DNA of 5,564 nt from Christensenella sp. UBA941. Its GTDB lineage: Bacteria; Bacillota; Clostridia; Christensenellales; UBA941. Below are positions 5,362 to 5,564 of the stretch, in pieces; position 1 is the stretch's first letter, and each line of letters starts with the position of its first letter. The notes beneath the pieces are model-generated. The model ran no database searches. It saw nothing but the letters and a program-made list of their open reading frames with translations, and was not told where the DNA came from. The position numbers and the translations under genes are program-made. The DNA lies in the NCBI GenBank assembly GCA_002293365.1, contig DBDD01000016.1, positions 1 through 5,564 of the forward strand, written 5' to 3'.

Positions 5362-5564
5362 ATGAATCCATATAAAGAAGCAGGAGTAAACGTTGAAGAA
5401 GGATATCGCGCGGTGAAGCTCATGGGCGAGCACGTTAAACGCACACAAAATGCAAACGTGCTCCAGGGTTTAGGCGGCTTCGGCGCCATGTATTCGCTCA
5501 AGGGCTATAGCGACCCCGTGCTTGTTTCGGGTACGGACGGCGTGGGCACGAAGCTCAAGCTCGC
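5362..5564 (+). CDS. purM: Phosphoribosylformylglycinamidine cyclo-ligase PurM, 5' part only
   Basis: PurM closes the imidazole ring: FGAM plus ATP gives AIR. The first 67 codons are in the window and the rest lies beyond the right edge. The N-terminal signature is clear: YKEAGV (4-9), the family's 'Y..AGVd...G' opening, then LQGLGGFGAMYSL (about 39-51), matching the conserved GGFG segment, then VSGTDGVGTKLKLA at the edge, matching the DGVGTK nucleotide/substrate loop of the PurM/AIR synthase superfamily. GGGAG (5351-5355) lies 6 nt before the ATG. It follows purF by 85 bp on the same strand, as third gene of the operon. A start-stop ATGTAA at 5357-5362 overlaps the start but is badly placed for the Shine-Dalgarno. 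Confidence 0.95.
   Translation, partial: MNPYKEAGVNVEEGYRAVKLMGEHVKRTQNANVLQGLGGFGAMYSLKGYSDPVLVSGTDGVGTKLKL

Noticed and set aside
5357..5362. ATGTAA start-stop mini-ORF overlapping the purM start
   Set aside because: It is only one or two bases from the Shine-Dalgarno, which is well placed for the purM ATG at 5362. It is most likely chance.

Overview
The window most likely comes from a spore-forming or formerly spore-forming Clostridia-type Firmicute with moderately high G+C. The clearest sign is a near-canonical sporulation sigma factor SigH. A stand-alone, lipoyl-less E2-type acyltransferase, a VanY-type peptidase with a Gram-positive signal peptide, an Fe-S type PurF and Firmicute-like ribosome binding sites (GGAGG-type) all agree. 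No mobile element, CRISPR array, tRNA or rRNA is visible.

Layout. Positions 1-1127 (minus strand) hold a two-gene unit: an acyltransferase-like protein followed 17 bp later by a lipoprotein that runs off the left edge. Its promoter region (about 1128-1370) is shared with a divergent plus-strand gene for a secreted M15-family D,D-carboxypeptidase (1371-2279). Between this gene and the convergent sigH lies a pair of 59-bp repeats made of three small hairpins each, followed by a rho-independent terminator for sigH. sigH (2462-3112, minus) has its own extended -10 promoter. The space between sigH and the divergent purine genes contains short repeats, three of them spaced 21 bp apart, ending on the -35 box of the purine promoter. 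From 3396 to the right edge is a purine biosynthesis operon, purE - purF - purM (partial).

How the genes work together. PurF makes phosphoribosylamine from PRPP (step 1), PurM makes AIR (step 5) and PurE converts N5-CAIR to CAIR (step 6 or 6b). No purK is seen in the window. The M15 peptidase and the lipoprotein act at the cell surface. SigH is a global regulator and need not be linked to its neighbours.

Most notable: the purF product begins at the position where the catalytic N-terminal cysteine of the glutaminase domain should already have passed. That cysteine is absent and the glutamine-binding arginine is replaced by leucine, while the PRPP-binding motif and all four Fe-S cysteines are kept. 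This reads as a glutaminase-dead, possibly ammonia-dependent PurF, unless several bases are missing at the 5' end. Second, the acyltransferase has Glu in place of the catalytic His of the HxxxDG motif.
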